From positions 19,753-83,752 of the forward strand of contig NZ_AAYC01000017.1 in NCBI RefSeq assembly GCF_000169455.1: DNA of 64,000 bases. The letters are read 5' to 3'. The notes beneath the pieces are model-generated. The model had not been told where the DNA came from and did no database searches. It saw only the letters and a list, made by a program, of their open reading frames with translations. Every line of letters begins with the position of its first letter. Within the stretch, counting starts at the first letter, position 1. The stretch is from Roseobacter sp. SK209-2-6. Its GTDB lineage: Bacteria; Pseudomonadota; Alphaproteobacteria; Rhodobacterales; Rhodobacteraceae. Shown here in pieces: positions 1 through 8,151 of this stretch. The position numbers and the translations under genes were made by a program.

Positions 1-2192
1 ATAGGCTTTGACAGGAATACATCCATGCCCGCATCAAGACAGGCTTGCTGATCGCTGGCAAAAGCATTTGCAGTCAAGGCTATGATCACCGGCTGGCGCA
101 GGTCCGAAGCGCGGATGATGCGGGTTGCTTCCACCCCATCCAACACAGGCATGCTGACGTCCATCAAGATGACATCCGGGTTCCAGCTTCGGGCTAAATC
201 AATGGCCTCAGCCCCGTTTTCGGCATAGGCCGTCTGTATCGGCGCCTGTTTGAGGAATTTTTCAACCAAAAGCCGGTTTACCCGATTGTCCTCCGCCACC
301 AAGAGGCGAAGCCCTGCAAGGGAGGAGAGGTCCGACTCTTCCAAGGGCGGGCTTTCTACAACCTCTTCAGCAGGTTCAACCTGCTCCAGCGGTAGCACCA
401 CAGTAAAGCAGGAGCCCTGCCCTGGTTTGGAGGCGACGCTTATCTCACCCTCCATCAGGTTCACTAGATGACGGGAGATCGAAAGTCCAAGCCCTGACCC
501 CCCATAGCGCCGGTTGATCGCCGCATCCGCCTGGGTGAAGCGCTCAAAGATCCCACTGAGTTTATCCTCGGCGATACCGACGCCGGTATCTTTGACCGAG
601 AACCGTATCATTGCCCTTCCGTCCGGCAACTCCTCGCTGGCAAGTGCAATCATCACTTTGCCTTCGTCGGTAAACTTGACCGCATTGCCGATCAGATTGA
701 TCAGGATCTGCTTGATCCGGTTGTCATCCCCACGCAGCCTCGTAGGCAGATCTGCCTGCGGTTCATAGGTGAGTTCCAGTTCCTTGGCCTCTGCCTGAAC
801 CCGCATCAAGCGCAGAGTGTCTTCAAAAAGCAAACCCGGATCGAAATCTGTCGGGTTCAACTCGATCTTGCCCGCATCAAGTTTGCTCAGATCCAGAATA
901 TCATTGATCAGGGCCAGTAGGGTGCGAGCAGAACTGAGAATAGTATCCGTATAGAGGCGCTGGTCCTCGTCTAGCTCGGTTTCTTCGAGAAGCTGGGCCA
1001 TGCCCATAACGCCATTCATTGGCGTGCGAATTTCGTGGCTCATATTGGCTAGAAATTCTGCCTTGGCGCGGGCTCCTTCCTCTGCCGCCGCCCGGGCTTC
1101 TTCTAGATGGTCGGCATGCTCCTTGGCCTGGGTGACATCACGTTCAATTGCGATATAGGACTGGAGCGTCCCGTCGGCGCCAAGAATGGGGACCTGGATG
1201 GTCTCGACCCAGATCGCCTGCCCATCCTTGCGCTTATTCAGGAGTTCCACCCTGAAGGATTCGCCGCGGGCGCGCCCCTCATTGATGGTTTTGACAGCGA
1301 CAGGATCGGTATCCGGGTGGTTCAGCAACAGCCCAAGATCCTGTCCATAGACTTCCTTGAAACTGTAACCGGTGGTCTTGGTGAAAGCCTTGTTCACCCA
1401 TTCGGTCCTGCCGGTCTTGTCGATCATAAGAATACTGTCGTTGGCATGCCGTGCCACCAGCGCGAGGCGACGCGACTCGGTTTGTTGCTCCAGCAATCTT
1501 TGGTAGGCGCTTTCCAGCTCTTGTTGCTGCATCGCCTGTGTCAGCTGCAGGGTTCTGGTGCGGACAAAGCCGCGCTGTGCATAGACAATAAACCAAACCA
1601 AAGCCACATATAGGGCAACAAGTCCCACAACCTGCAGTCGCAGGTCCGTGTTTAACAACCAGGCGTCCTGCCAGACCCGCAGCAACAACAAGGGTGTCAC
1701 CGCATAGCAGGCAAGACGGGCAAGAACAGCCAAACGGTGATAGGAAATCACCATCCCGATATTCAGTGTGGCTCCTGTCAAGAATGCTGCCGGAAAGCCT
1801 AAAATCAATTCCGTCTGCCCGTTCAGACCTCCGTCTTCCATCCAGAACGGAGCCACCGCAGCGGCGGAGACAAGCGCGCCGTAGAACAGGCTGGAAAAAG
1901 CAGTCAGAAGTTCAAGCGGTCGCAGAGCGGCACCACGCTGCATTCGCAAACGCGCATAACGTAGCACCAATGTATCTGTGAGTTCAGCAAACCAAGTCAG
2001 AACAAGTGCAGCAAGCCCTGTCTCAAGAGAGAACAATGCCACCAGCAATGCGCTCATTCCAGCACAATAGGCCAACCGAACCCAAAGCAGCCGGATTTGC
2101 CCTCTCAGGTAACGTTCAAACAGCCCCTCCGGACTGAAATGCGCCTGATGTCGGGCAACCGGACCCAGCTTAGTTCTCTGTGCTTCCTCCAT
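1..2192 (-). CDS. Hybrid sensor histidine kinase/response regulator (C-terminus outside window)
   Basis: The reading frame runs off the left edge, so only about 730 N-terminal residues are seen. It starts with a hydrophobic region of several membrane segments (about residues 35-200), then a PAS-type sensor domain (about 240-350), a HisKA dimerisation domain with the phospho-acceptor motif [12 protein letters not shown] (His about 386), a HATPase domain with DTGVGI and GSGLGL boxes, and a receiver domain with the acceptor Asp in ILMDVSMP (about Asp678). A hybrid layout implies a further phosphotransfer step, but any Hpt domain or partner lies outside the window. The signal is unknown. The ATG at 2192 is the most upstream convincing start. 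Confidence 0.93.
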   Translation of the reverse strand, partial: MEEAQRTKLGPVARHQAHFSPEGLFERYLRGQIRLLWVRLAYCAGMSALLVALFSLETGLAALVLTWFAELTDTLVLRYARLRMQRGAALRPLELLTAFSSLFYGALVSAAAVAPFWMEDGGLNGQTELILGFPAAFLTGATLNIGMVISYHRLAVLARLACYAVTPLLLLRVWQDAWLLNTDLRLQVVGLVALYVALVWFIVYAQRGFVRTRTLQLTQAMQQQELESAYQRLLEQQTESRRLALVARHANDSILMIDKTGRTEWVNKAFTKTTGYSFKEVYGQDLGLLLNHPDTDPVAVKTINEGRARGESFRVELLNKRKDGQAIWVETIQVPILGADGTLQSYIAIERDVTQAKEHADHLEEARAAAEEGARAKAEFLANMSHEIRTPMNGVMGMAQLLEETELDEDQRLYTDTILSSARTLLALINDILDLSKLDAGKIELNPTDFDPGLLFEDTLRLMRVQAEAKELELTYEPQADLPTRLRGDDNRIKQILINLIGNAVKFTDEGKVMIALASEELPDGRAMIRFSVKDTGVGIAEDKLSGIFERFTQADAAINRRYGGSGLGLSISRHLVNLMEGEISVASKPGQGSCFTVVLPLEQVEPAEEVVESPPLEESDLSSLAGLRLLVAEDNRVNRLLVEKFLKQAPIQTAYAENGAEAIDLARSWNPDVILMDVSMPVLDGVEATRIIRASDLRQPVIIALTANAFASDQQACLDAGMDVFLSKP

Positions 2193-2262
2193 CGTACATT
2201 GGCCTCAACCAGTCCCGCTGCAAGGACTATTCTCACATTCTTGTGTCAAATTTCCTAATGCA

Positions 2263-2859
2263 TCAGATCTTGATGCGGACCCCCGCCTCTTTCATCCTGG
2301 TCATCGCCTTGTCCAGCGACCCCTCCAGATCAATGGCACGACAGGCAGACAAAGCAACTGTAACATCAAATCCCAGGCGTGCTGCATCCAGAGCTGAAAA
2401 AGCTACGCAGAAATCCGTCGCCAACCCCGCAAGGGTCAGTTTTTGCAGGCCTCGGTCGCGCAGATACCCCTCAAGACCGGTGGGGGTTTTCTGGTCATTT
2501 TCGAAAAAGGCCGAATAGCTATCGATTGCTGGTCGAAACCCCTTGCGAATGATGAGGTCAGCTTGCGTGTTCAGGTCACCATGAAAATCTGCGCCCTTCT
2601 CTCCTTGAACACAATGTTCCGGCCAAAGCACCTGCGTGCCATAGGACAGTTCGATGGTTTCAAAAGGTGCCTTCCCCTCATGACTTGCGGCAAAAGATGA
2701 GTGTCCGTGCGGGTGCCAATCTTGGGTCAAGACGACAGCATCAAAATCTGCCATCATGGCGTTGATCGGGGCAACAACCTCGTCTCCGCCAGGCACCGCT
2801 AGCGCCCCTCCTGGGCAAAAATCATTCTGGACATCAATTACAATCAAAGTCTCTGACAT
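2263..2859 (-). CDS. pncA: Nicotinamidase/pyrazinamidase (isochorismatase fold)
   Basis: This 198-residue protein hydrolyses nicotinamide to nicotinate and ammonia in the NAD salvage pathway, in the cytosol. The catalytic triad is visible as Asp9 (VIDVQNDF), Lys106 (IRKGF) and Cys151 (ATDFCV), and the metal ligands as Asp47, His49 and His82 (DWH and WPEHC). Length and motif spacing match the PncA family. A GGGA-type ribosome site lies just upstream. It is a single gene convergent with nothing obvious; the kinase gene upstream of position 2192 runs in the same direction about 70 bases further on. Confidence 0.95.
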   Translation of the reverse strand: MSETLIVIDVQNDFCPGGALAVPGGDEVVAPINAMMADFDAVVLTQDWHPHGHSSFAASHEGKAPFETIELSYGTQVLWPEHCVQGEKGADFHGDLNTQADLIIRKGFRPAIDSYSAFFENDQKTPTGLEGYLRDRGLQKLTLAGLATDFCVAFSALDAARLGFDVTVALSACRAIDLEGSLDKAMTRMKEAGVRIKI

Positions 2860-3013
2860 TTCTCAATCCCTGCCTGTTCGATCTCTTCCTAGATGACCCG
2901 CCATGGTTTGCATAGGAATTGCCACTGTACTCACAGTGCCCTTAACCCGCGCGCTGCGAAAGCGTGAACTGGTTTTTCTTGAAAAACGCGAGTAAGCGCT
3001 CTAATGGCGCTAC

Positions 3014-3928
3014 ATGTTTAAAATTGCCGCACTTTACCATTTCACCCGTTTCCCCGATCCCGCCGCAATCAAACCGGCGCTGCTGGAGCTGTGCCTTTCC
3101 ATGAAAGTCACCGGTTCGCTTCTCTTGGCGCAGGAAGGCATCAATGGCACCATTGCTGGCCCTGCTTCGGGCATTGAGGCCGTGCTAAGCCATATCAAAT
3201 CTCTTCCAGGCTGTGCTGACTTGGAATGGAAAGAGGCCGAGAGCGCCGAGCCTCCCTTTGGCAAGATGAAAGTGCGTCTGAAAAAAGAAATCGTCACGAT
3301 GGGGCAGCCCGATGTCGATCCAAAGGCCCGCGTCGGCAACTATGTCGAACCCGACGACTGGAACGAGTTGATCCGCTCAGATGATGTGGTCGTCATCGAT
3401 ACGCGCAATGACTATGAGGTGGCCATCGGTACGTTTGAGGGCGCGGTAGACCCCGAGACCGAGAGCTTTCGGGAATTCCCGGTCTGGTGGCAGGCCAACA
3501 AGGAGCGCTTCCACAACAAGCGTGTAGCGATGTTCTGCACGGGTGGCATCCGCTGCGAGAAATCCACCAACTACCTGCTGAGCCAAGGGGTTGAGGATGT
3601 GTATCACCTGAAAGGTGGCATCCTGCGCTATCTGGAAGAGGTGCCCCAGGAGGAGAGCAGCTGGCAGGGGGAGTGCTTTGTCTTTGATAACCGGGTCTCC
3701 GTCGGCCATGGTCTGGCCGAAGGGCCACACAAACTGTGCCACGGCTGCCGCCGGCCGATCCTGCCCGAGGATATGAAACGCCCAGAGTTCGAGCTGGGTG
3801 TCTCCTGCCATCTCTGCGTTGAGGAAACCAGCGAAGAGGACAAGGCGCGCTTTCGCGAACGTCAAAAACAGATGCAGCTTGCCCGTGAGCGCGGGGAAGA
3901 GCGATTGGGCAGTCATCACCTCTCATAG
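3014..3928 (+). CDS. trhO: tRNA uridine(34) hydroxylase, rhodanese-like TrhO (YceA/UPF0176)
   Basis: A 304-residue member of the UPF0176/TrhO family, which hydroxylates uridine 34 of certain tRNAs to 5-hydroxyuridine using O2. The N-terminal acylphosphatase-like domain (about residues 1-100, with QEGINGTIAG) precedes a rhodanese domain whose active loop is CTGGIRCEK with Cys175 and Cys181. The C-terminal zinc-finger-like part has CHGC and CHLC pairs (residues about 243-267). All family hallmarks are present and the length is normal. It stands alone, divergent from the nicotinamidase gene. Confidence 0.93.
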   Translation: MFKIAALYHFTRFPDPAAIKPALLELCLSMKVTGSLLLAQEGINGTIAGPASGIEAVLSHIKSLPGCADLEWKEAESAEPPFGKMKVRLKKEIVTMGQPDVDPKARVGNYVEPDDWNELIRSDDVVVIDTRNDYEVAIGTFEGAVDPETESFREFPVWWQANKERFHNKRVAMFCTGGIRCEKSTNYLLSQGVEDVYHLKGGILRYLEEVPQEESSWQGECFVFDNRVSVGHGLAEGPHKLCHGCRRPILPEDMKRPEFELGVSCHLCVEETSEEDKARFRERQKQMQLARERGEERLGSHHLS

Positions 3929-3987
3929 ACACAGCCCTCGGTCAGGGGCCAGGCCTACTTTGTAGTGACCCCGTGTGAGAACTTTGG

Positions 3988-4416
3988 TCAGGCTCCTATA
4001 CTGTCGTGCTCTGTCAGACATTCTGTATGGTCGCGCAGTACCTCCAGAACCCGGCAATCGGCAACGGAATTCTGCCCGCATTCACATATCATGCGCTCCA
4101 GCTCGACTTTCAGCGCATTCAAACGGGCAATGCGGTCCTCAACCTGCTTTAGCTGTTGCCGAGCAATGGAATCCGCCTCCGAACAGGATTGAGCAGGGTT
4201 ATCTGCAAGGTTCAACAGATCCCGGATCGCCTCGAGCGAAAAGCCAAGCTGTCGCGCGTGGCGGACAAAGGCGAGCCGGTCGAGCCCTGCCTGACCATAG
4301 CGGCGCTGCCCGCCCGCACTGCGTTCCGGTTCCGGCATCAATCCGATGGTCTCATAGTAGCGGATCGTCTGCACCTTGGTGCCCGTTCTCTTCGCCAGTG
4401 ATCCAATGGTCAGCAT
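3988..4416 (-). CDS. MerR-family heavy-metal regulator (ZntR/CadR/PbrR type)
   Basis: A cytosolic transcription activator of 142 residues, assuming the ATG at 4416, which has an AGAGG site six bases upstream; a GTG at 4422 is an alternative but would overlap that site. The N-terminal MerR winged helix (TIGSLAKRTGTKVQTIRYYE) is followed by the dimerisation helix. Metal-binding cysteines stand at about 78, 111, 113 and 121 (SCSEAD, CECG, DCRVLE), the layout seen in ZntR and CadR/PbrR regulators of Zn, Cd and Pb. It lies 81 bases downstream of the P1B ATPase gene in the same direction and probably binds the 19-bp-spacer promoter at 6900-6930. Confidence 0.92.
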   Translation of the reverse strand: MLTIGSLAKRTGTKVQTIRYYETIGLMPEPERSAGGQRRYGQAGLDRLAFVRHARQLGFSLEAIRDLLNLADNPAQSCSEADSIARQQLKQVEDRIARLNALKVELERMICECGQNSVADCRVLEVLRDHTECLTEHDSIGA

Positions 4417-4496
4417 AGCCACCTCTATTTCTTGAACTGCACAACGGGTCCCTGACCCATTGTGCTTTTTCCCTTGTTAGAGCCCTTTTCTTCAAC

Positions 4497-6869
4497 CTAG
4501 GACAGGACCTCTTCCCTCGGATTTACAGCCTCCGTAGGTGAGTTTTGCGCCAACTCAGCTCCTAGGGGTTTCTCCTGCAACAGGCGCAGTGCATTGGCCA
4601 CTACCAGCAAAGACACCCCGACGTCGGCCGCAATCGCCCCCCACATGGAGGCCATGCCCAGTGCGGTTGCCAGAACAAAAGTCAATTTGGTTGCCAGCGA
4701 AATCCCGATGTTCTGCCGGATCACCTGCATCGTACACCGCGAGTGTGAAATCAGCCAAGGGAGCTTGGCGATCTCATCACTCATCAGCGCAATATCTGCG
4801 GTCTCGATGGCCGCATCAGAGCCCACAGCCCCCATGGCCACAGCAAAATTCGCCCGCGCCATGGCAGGGGCATCGTTGACCCCATCTCCTACCATGGCGA
4901 CCATACGGTGTTCCCGCGTCAAGCTCTCGATGGCTGCGACCTTATCCTGCGGCAAAAGCCCGGCCTGCACCTGATCGATACCGGTTTCGCGGGCCACCGC
5001 CGCAGCCGTGGCCTGATTGTCGCCGGTCAACATGACCACTTGCTTTACCCCTTGCGCATGCAGAGCGGCAATCATCTGCTTTGCCTCGGGGCGCAGCCGG
5101 TCCCGCAGGGCGATCAATCCCAGAACCTCTGCTTCGGTCCCGATCACAACCAAGGTGGCCCCCTTGGCTTCAAGCCCTGCCATGCGAGCCTTAGGTAGGG
5201 CCGCATCATGGCCCTTTTCGGCAGCAAAACGCGGAGAGCCAAGCCAGAGGTCCTGCCCCTGGTACAGCCCCTCCACACCCCGCCCCGGTACGGTTCGCGT
5301 CTCTGTCGCGGCAACAACTGCCAGGTTCTGCTGCGCCGCTTCGGCCAGGACCGCTAGTGCGAGTGGATGGGAGGCGCGCGCTTCCAGTGCCGCAGCAGCA
5401 CTGAGCAACTCGGCTGCTGGAAGCGAACCAAAGGGGAGGATTTCAAAGACCTCTGGCCGTCCTTCCGTCAAGGTGCCCGTCTTATCCAGCGCGATCGCCT
5501 CCAGCTTGCCTGGCGCTTCGATATAGGCGCCGCCCTTGATCAGAACTCCAGCCCGGGCCGAAGCTGCAAGGGCCGCAACGATGGAGACCGGGGTGGAGAT
5601 AACCAGGGCGCAGGGGCAGGCGATCACCAAAAGCACCAAAGCGTTGTAGAACCAGAAACCCCAGCCGCCGCCAGCGATCAGCGGCGGCAGCACCGCAAGG
5701 GCAATGGCCAGTCCCATCACTGCGGGCGTATAGACACGGGCAAATTTTGTGACCCATTGTTCGACGGGCGCGCGACGGGCATGGGCCTCACCCACCATGC
5801 GGGTGATTTTGGCCAGAACCGTGTTGCTGGCCTCTTTGGTGGCCTCGATCACCAGAGTGCCGTCCCCATTGATGGTTCCGGCATAGACCTCATCCCCGGC
5901 TTCCTTGGCAACCAGCGCACTCTCTCCAGTGATCGGTGCCTGATCCACCGCACCAGCCCCAGAGATCACCAAACCGTCCAGCGGTATCCGATCCCCTCCG
6001 CGCACCACAAATTGCTGTCCAACCCGAACCTCTTCTGCCGCAACCTCCCTTTCCCGGCCATCCTCCAGAATGACCCTGGCTACAGTAGGTGCCAGGTTCA
6101 GCAATGCAGCAACCGCATTGCGGGCGCGCCCTACACTCCAGCTTTCCAATGTCAGCGAAAGCGCAAAGAAGAAAGCCACCGTCGCCGCCTCAAAGAACTC
6201 CCCCAGTCCCAATGCACCTGCCACGGCAACAACCATCAGCAGGTTCATATCCGGTGACAGGTTCCGCACGGCGTACCAGGCCTTTGGCAGCACCAGCCAA
6301 ACCCCCAGAGTAATCGCCGCCAGAAACAGCAGAATTTCCGCCAATGGAACCGGCACCTCGCCATGACCCGCAAAGAGCTCTCCCAGGCCAGCGGCGCCGG
6401 AATGGCCGATATGCCAGAGAAGGCCTGCCCCCCAAAAGGCAGCGCTCATCGCGGTGAAGCGTTTCTGCCGGGTTAGATGCGCTGCCTGATCGGCGCTGGC
6501 GCTTGCCTCATCCCAGACTTTGGCGCTCATGCCGGTTTTGGCAACCAGCGCCATAACCTCTTTGTCAGAGATCTGCGCAGCGCTGGCCAGCAGGGTCATG
6601 CGGCCATTGAGGGCATCAAAGGCGAGATGCTCGGCACCGCCCGCAGCCGGACCGACGGCACGGTTCAGAATGGCCACCTCTTCGGCGCAGTCCAGCCCGT
6701 TCACCCGGTAGCTACGCCCCATCGAGCTTTGCTCCTCTGTCACCAATGGAACACTTGCCACTGAGCCACAGCAGCCGTCCCCCTTTGAGGTCTGGCTGCC
6801 CGGTTGCGCGGAGCTGCTGCACCCCGAATGGGTGGCGAGTTTTTCTGTTGAGGAGCAAGATTCGGACAT
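4497..6869 (-). CDS. Heavy-metal translocating P1B-type ATPase (Zn/Cd/Pb exporter)
   Basis: A 790-residue inner-membrane ATPase that expels divalent soft metals. The N-terminus is rich in Cys and Ser (CSS, CCGS), followed by a metal-binding HMA domain with a GLDCAEE motif in place of the usual CxxC. Core motifs: TGES in the actuator domain, the CPC transport motif at about 418-420, DKTGTLT with phosphorylated Asp462, the SHPLA motif, and GDGVNDAP near residue 662. The GLDC(A)EE-type HMA and the MerR partner point to the ZntA/CadA group rather than copper exporters. It is preceded by a MerR-type promoter and followed by the regulator gene. Confidence 0.95.
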   Translation of the reverse strand: MSESCSSTEKLATHSGCSSSAQPGSQTSKGDGCCGSVASVPLVTEEQSSMGRSYRVNGLDCAEEVAILNRAVGPAAGGAEHLAFDALNGRMTLLASAAQISDKEVMALVAKTGMSAKVWDEASASADQAAHLTRQKRFTAMSAAFWGAGLLWHIGHSGAAGLGELFAGHGEVPVPLAEILLFLAAITLGVWLVLPKAWYAVRNLSPDMNLLMVVAVAGALGLGEFFEAATVAFFFALSLTLESWSVGRARNAVAALLNLAPTVARVILEDGREREVAAEEVRVGQQFVVRGGDRIPLDGLVISGAGAVDQAPITGESALVAKEAGDEVYAGTINGDGTLVIEATKEASNTVLAKITRMVGEAHARRAPVEQWVTKFARVYTPAVMGLAIALAVLPPLIAGGGWGFWFYNALVLLVIACPCALVISTPVSIVAALAASARAGVLIKGGAYIEAPGKLEAIALDKTGTLTEGRPEVFEILPFGSLPAAELLSAAAALEARASHPLALAVLAEAAQQNLAVVAATETRTVPGRGVEGLYQGQDLWLGSPRFAAEKGHDAALPKARMAGLEAKGATLVVIGTEAEVLGLIALRDRLRPEAKQMIAALHAQGVKQVVMLTGDNQATAAAVARETGIDQVQAGLLPQDKVAAIESLTREHRMVAMVGDGVNDAPAMARANFAVAMGAVGSDAAIETADIALMSDEIAKLPWLISHSRCTMQVIRQNIGISLATKLTFVLATALGMASMWGAIAADVGVSLLVVANALRLLQEKPLGAELAQNSPTEAVNPREEVLS

Positions 6870-6899
6870 AAACGGCCTCTGAATATCTAAGACCTCTCT

Positions 6900-6930
6900 T
6901 AGATAGACCCTCTAGTCACTATAGCTTCAA
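6900..6930 (-). promoter_or_regulatory. MerR-type promoter/operator of the metal ATPase
   Basis: On the minus strand a -35 box TTGAAG (6925-6930) and a -10 box TATCTA (6900-6905) are separated by exactly 19 bases. That over-long spacer, containing the imperfect dyad CTATAGTGACTAGAGGGT, is the hallmark of promoters activated by MerR-family proteins such as ZntR and CadR. The ATPase start codon follows about 30 bases downstream. Inference: the regulator at 3988-4416 acts here. Confidence 0.8.
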
Positions 6931-6942
6931 GCGTTTTCTTTC

Positions 6943-6975
6943 AAAAAACCCCGCAGCCTGAAATTGGCTACGGGG
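6943..6975 (-). terminator. Intrinsic terminator after the GlxA-type regulator
   Basis: On the minus strand CCCCGTAGCC and GGCTGCGGGG form a ten-pair stem with one mismatch around a short loop, followed at once by TTTTTT. It lies just past the stop of the regulator gene ending at 7017 and insulates it from the metal ATPase gene. Confidence 0.85.
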
Positions 6976-7016
6976 CGTGTCATTCTGATTGTCCGGCAGA
7001 GGCCTTGGAAGCTGTC

Positions 7017-8036
7017 TCAGCTCATCATTGCTTTTGGTATTGCATTGCTTGCTTCGCAATAGGCACTGCGGCGCACCGCCTGCGGGCTGAGGCCCAGTTC
7101 CTTGTGGAACCAGCGCGACAGATTGGAGCGGGTGCCAAAACCGGTTGCGGCCACGATCTCATAGACATTCATGCTGGTATGGGTCAGCAGCTGATGCGCC
7201 CGTTCGATCCGAAGCGTCCGGTATGCGGTATGTGGCCCGCCACCAGTGCGTTCACGAAACCTGCGCTGCAGCTTGCGGGTCGAGACACCCTGCTGCCGCG
7301 CCAGCTCACAGATAGAGATCGGCTCTTCGATATGTTGCTGCATCAGGTGCAGGCTTTTCTCAATCAGGATGTCGCCGCCAGCTTTTTGCAGGATATCCAG
7401 ACTGGCTTTGCTTTGGAAACGGCTGTCTCCGCCCTCAAGGCCAACATATTCCGCCAGAGCGCCCGCCATGAACTCACCATGATCGCGGGCAATGATCTGC
7501 AACAGGAGCCGCAGGGCAGCCAAAGTGCTGACCGCGGATAGGACTGGGCCTTCGGACAGGAATTGTGTGCCGGCTGGTGCGGTCTCAAGTGCTTCTTCGC
7601 CCGCTGCTGCGGCAAAGTTGGAATGGACGGCCAGTTGATGTCCTTGGAACATGCCGGTTTCGCGCAGCAGGAAGGCAGCCCCCCCCACCAGCACAGGTGC
7701 GCGGCAGTGATGTAGAAGTGTCTGAACCAGGCTGCGCTCAGCAGGTGTCACCCTCCAACGGGCCTTGAGATCCCCCAGAAAGATACAGAGGCTGCGGTTC
7801 TGGCGACCATGACGAAGCTGGTTCAAATCGGAAAGACGCAGGGTGGTGACCCCATACTGAGCCTCCGGAATGACCTCATTGGCGGCCTGCAGCAAATCTG
7901 CCAGCACCTGTCCGGAACTATCCGACGCGTCCTCTGGCAGGACAATGGTAACCTGGCTGAAAGAGCCAACTACTGCGTGCTTCTGCTTTGGTTTGGCTTC
8001 TGCCTCGGTCTCAGGAATTCGGGCTTGGAACGTCAT
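7017..8036 (-). CDS. GlxA-family transcriptional regulator (DJ-1/PfpI domain plus AraC helix-turn-helix)
   Basis: A 339-residue regulator. Residues about 25-210 resemble the class-I glutamine amidotransferase-like domain found in GlxA-type regulators, and the C-terminal about 100 residues are an AraC double helix-turn-helix (ICELARQQGVSTRKLQRRF and EIVAATGFGTRSNLSRWF). The ATG at 8036 has GGAGG six bases upstream and is preferred to the GTG at 8042. It follows gcvP in the same direction, about 115 bases away, with a hairpin between. Relatives such as GbdR, CdhR and SouR control glycine-betaine, carnitine and sarcosine use, so a role in glycine or methylated-glycine metabolism is a fair inference, not shown. 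Confidence 0.85.
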   Translation of the reverse strand: MTFQARIPETEAEAKPKQKHAVVGSFSQVTIVLPEDASDSSGQVLADLLQAANEVIPEAQYGVTTLRLSDLNQLRHGRQNRSLCIFLGDLKARWRVTPAERSLVQTLLHHCRAPVLVGGAAFLLRETGMFQGHQLAVHSNFAAAAGEEALETAPAGTQFLSEGPVLSAVSTLAALRLLLQIIARDHGEFMAGALAEYVGLEGGDSRFQSKASLDILQKAGGDILIEKSLHLMQQHIEEPISICELARQQGVSTRKLQRRFRERTGGGPHTAYRTLRIERAHQLLTHTSMNVYEIVAATGFGTRSNLSRWFHKELGLSPQAVRRSAYCEASNAIPKAMMS

Positions 8037-8100
8037 GTCCACCTCCTCCGATTGCTAGTGCGTCTCCCGTTCTTGGGCCTGCGCAGGGTCAAAGGGGAGT

Positions 8101-8135
8101 TGGAGCGGCCCCACACGCGAGAGGGGGCAGCTCCA
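8101..8135. terminator. Hairpin between gcvP and the GlxA-type regulator
   Basis: TGGAGC-GCCCC and GGGGC-GCTCCA arms, each with one unpaired base, form a stem with an 11-base loop. There is no T-run on the minus strand, the strand being transcribed, so this looks like an attenuating or mRNA-stabilising hairpin rather than a full terminator. Confidence 0.45.
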
Positions 8136-8151
8136 GTTTTCTTCAGAAAGA

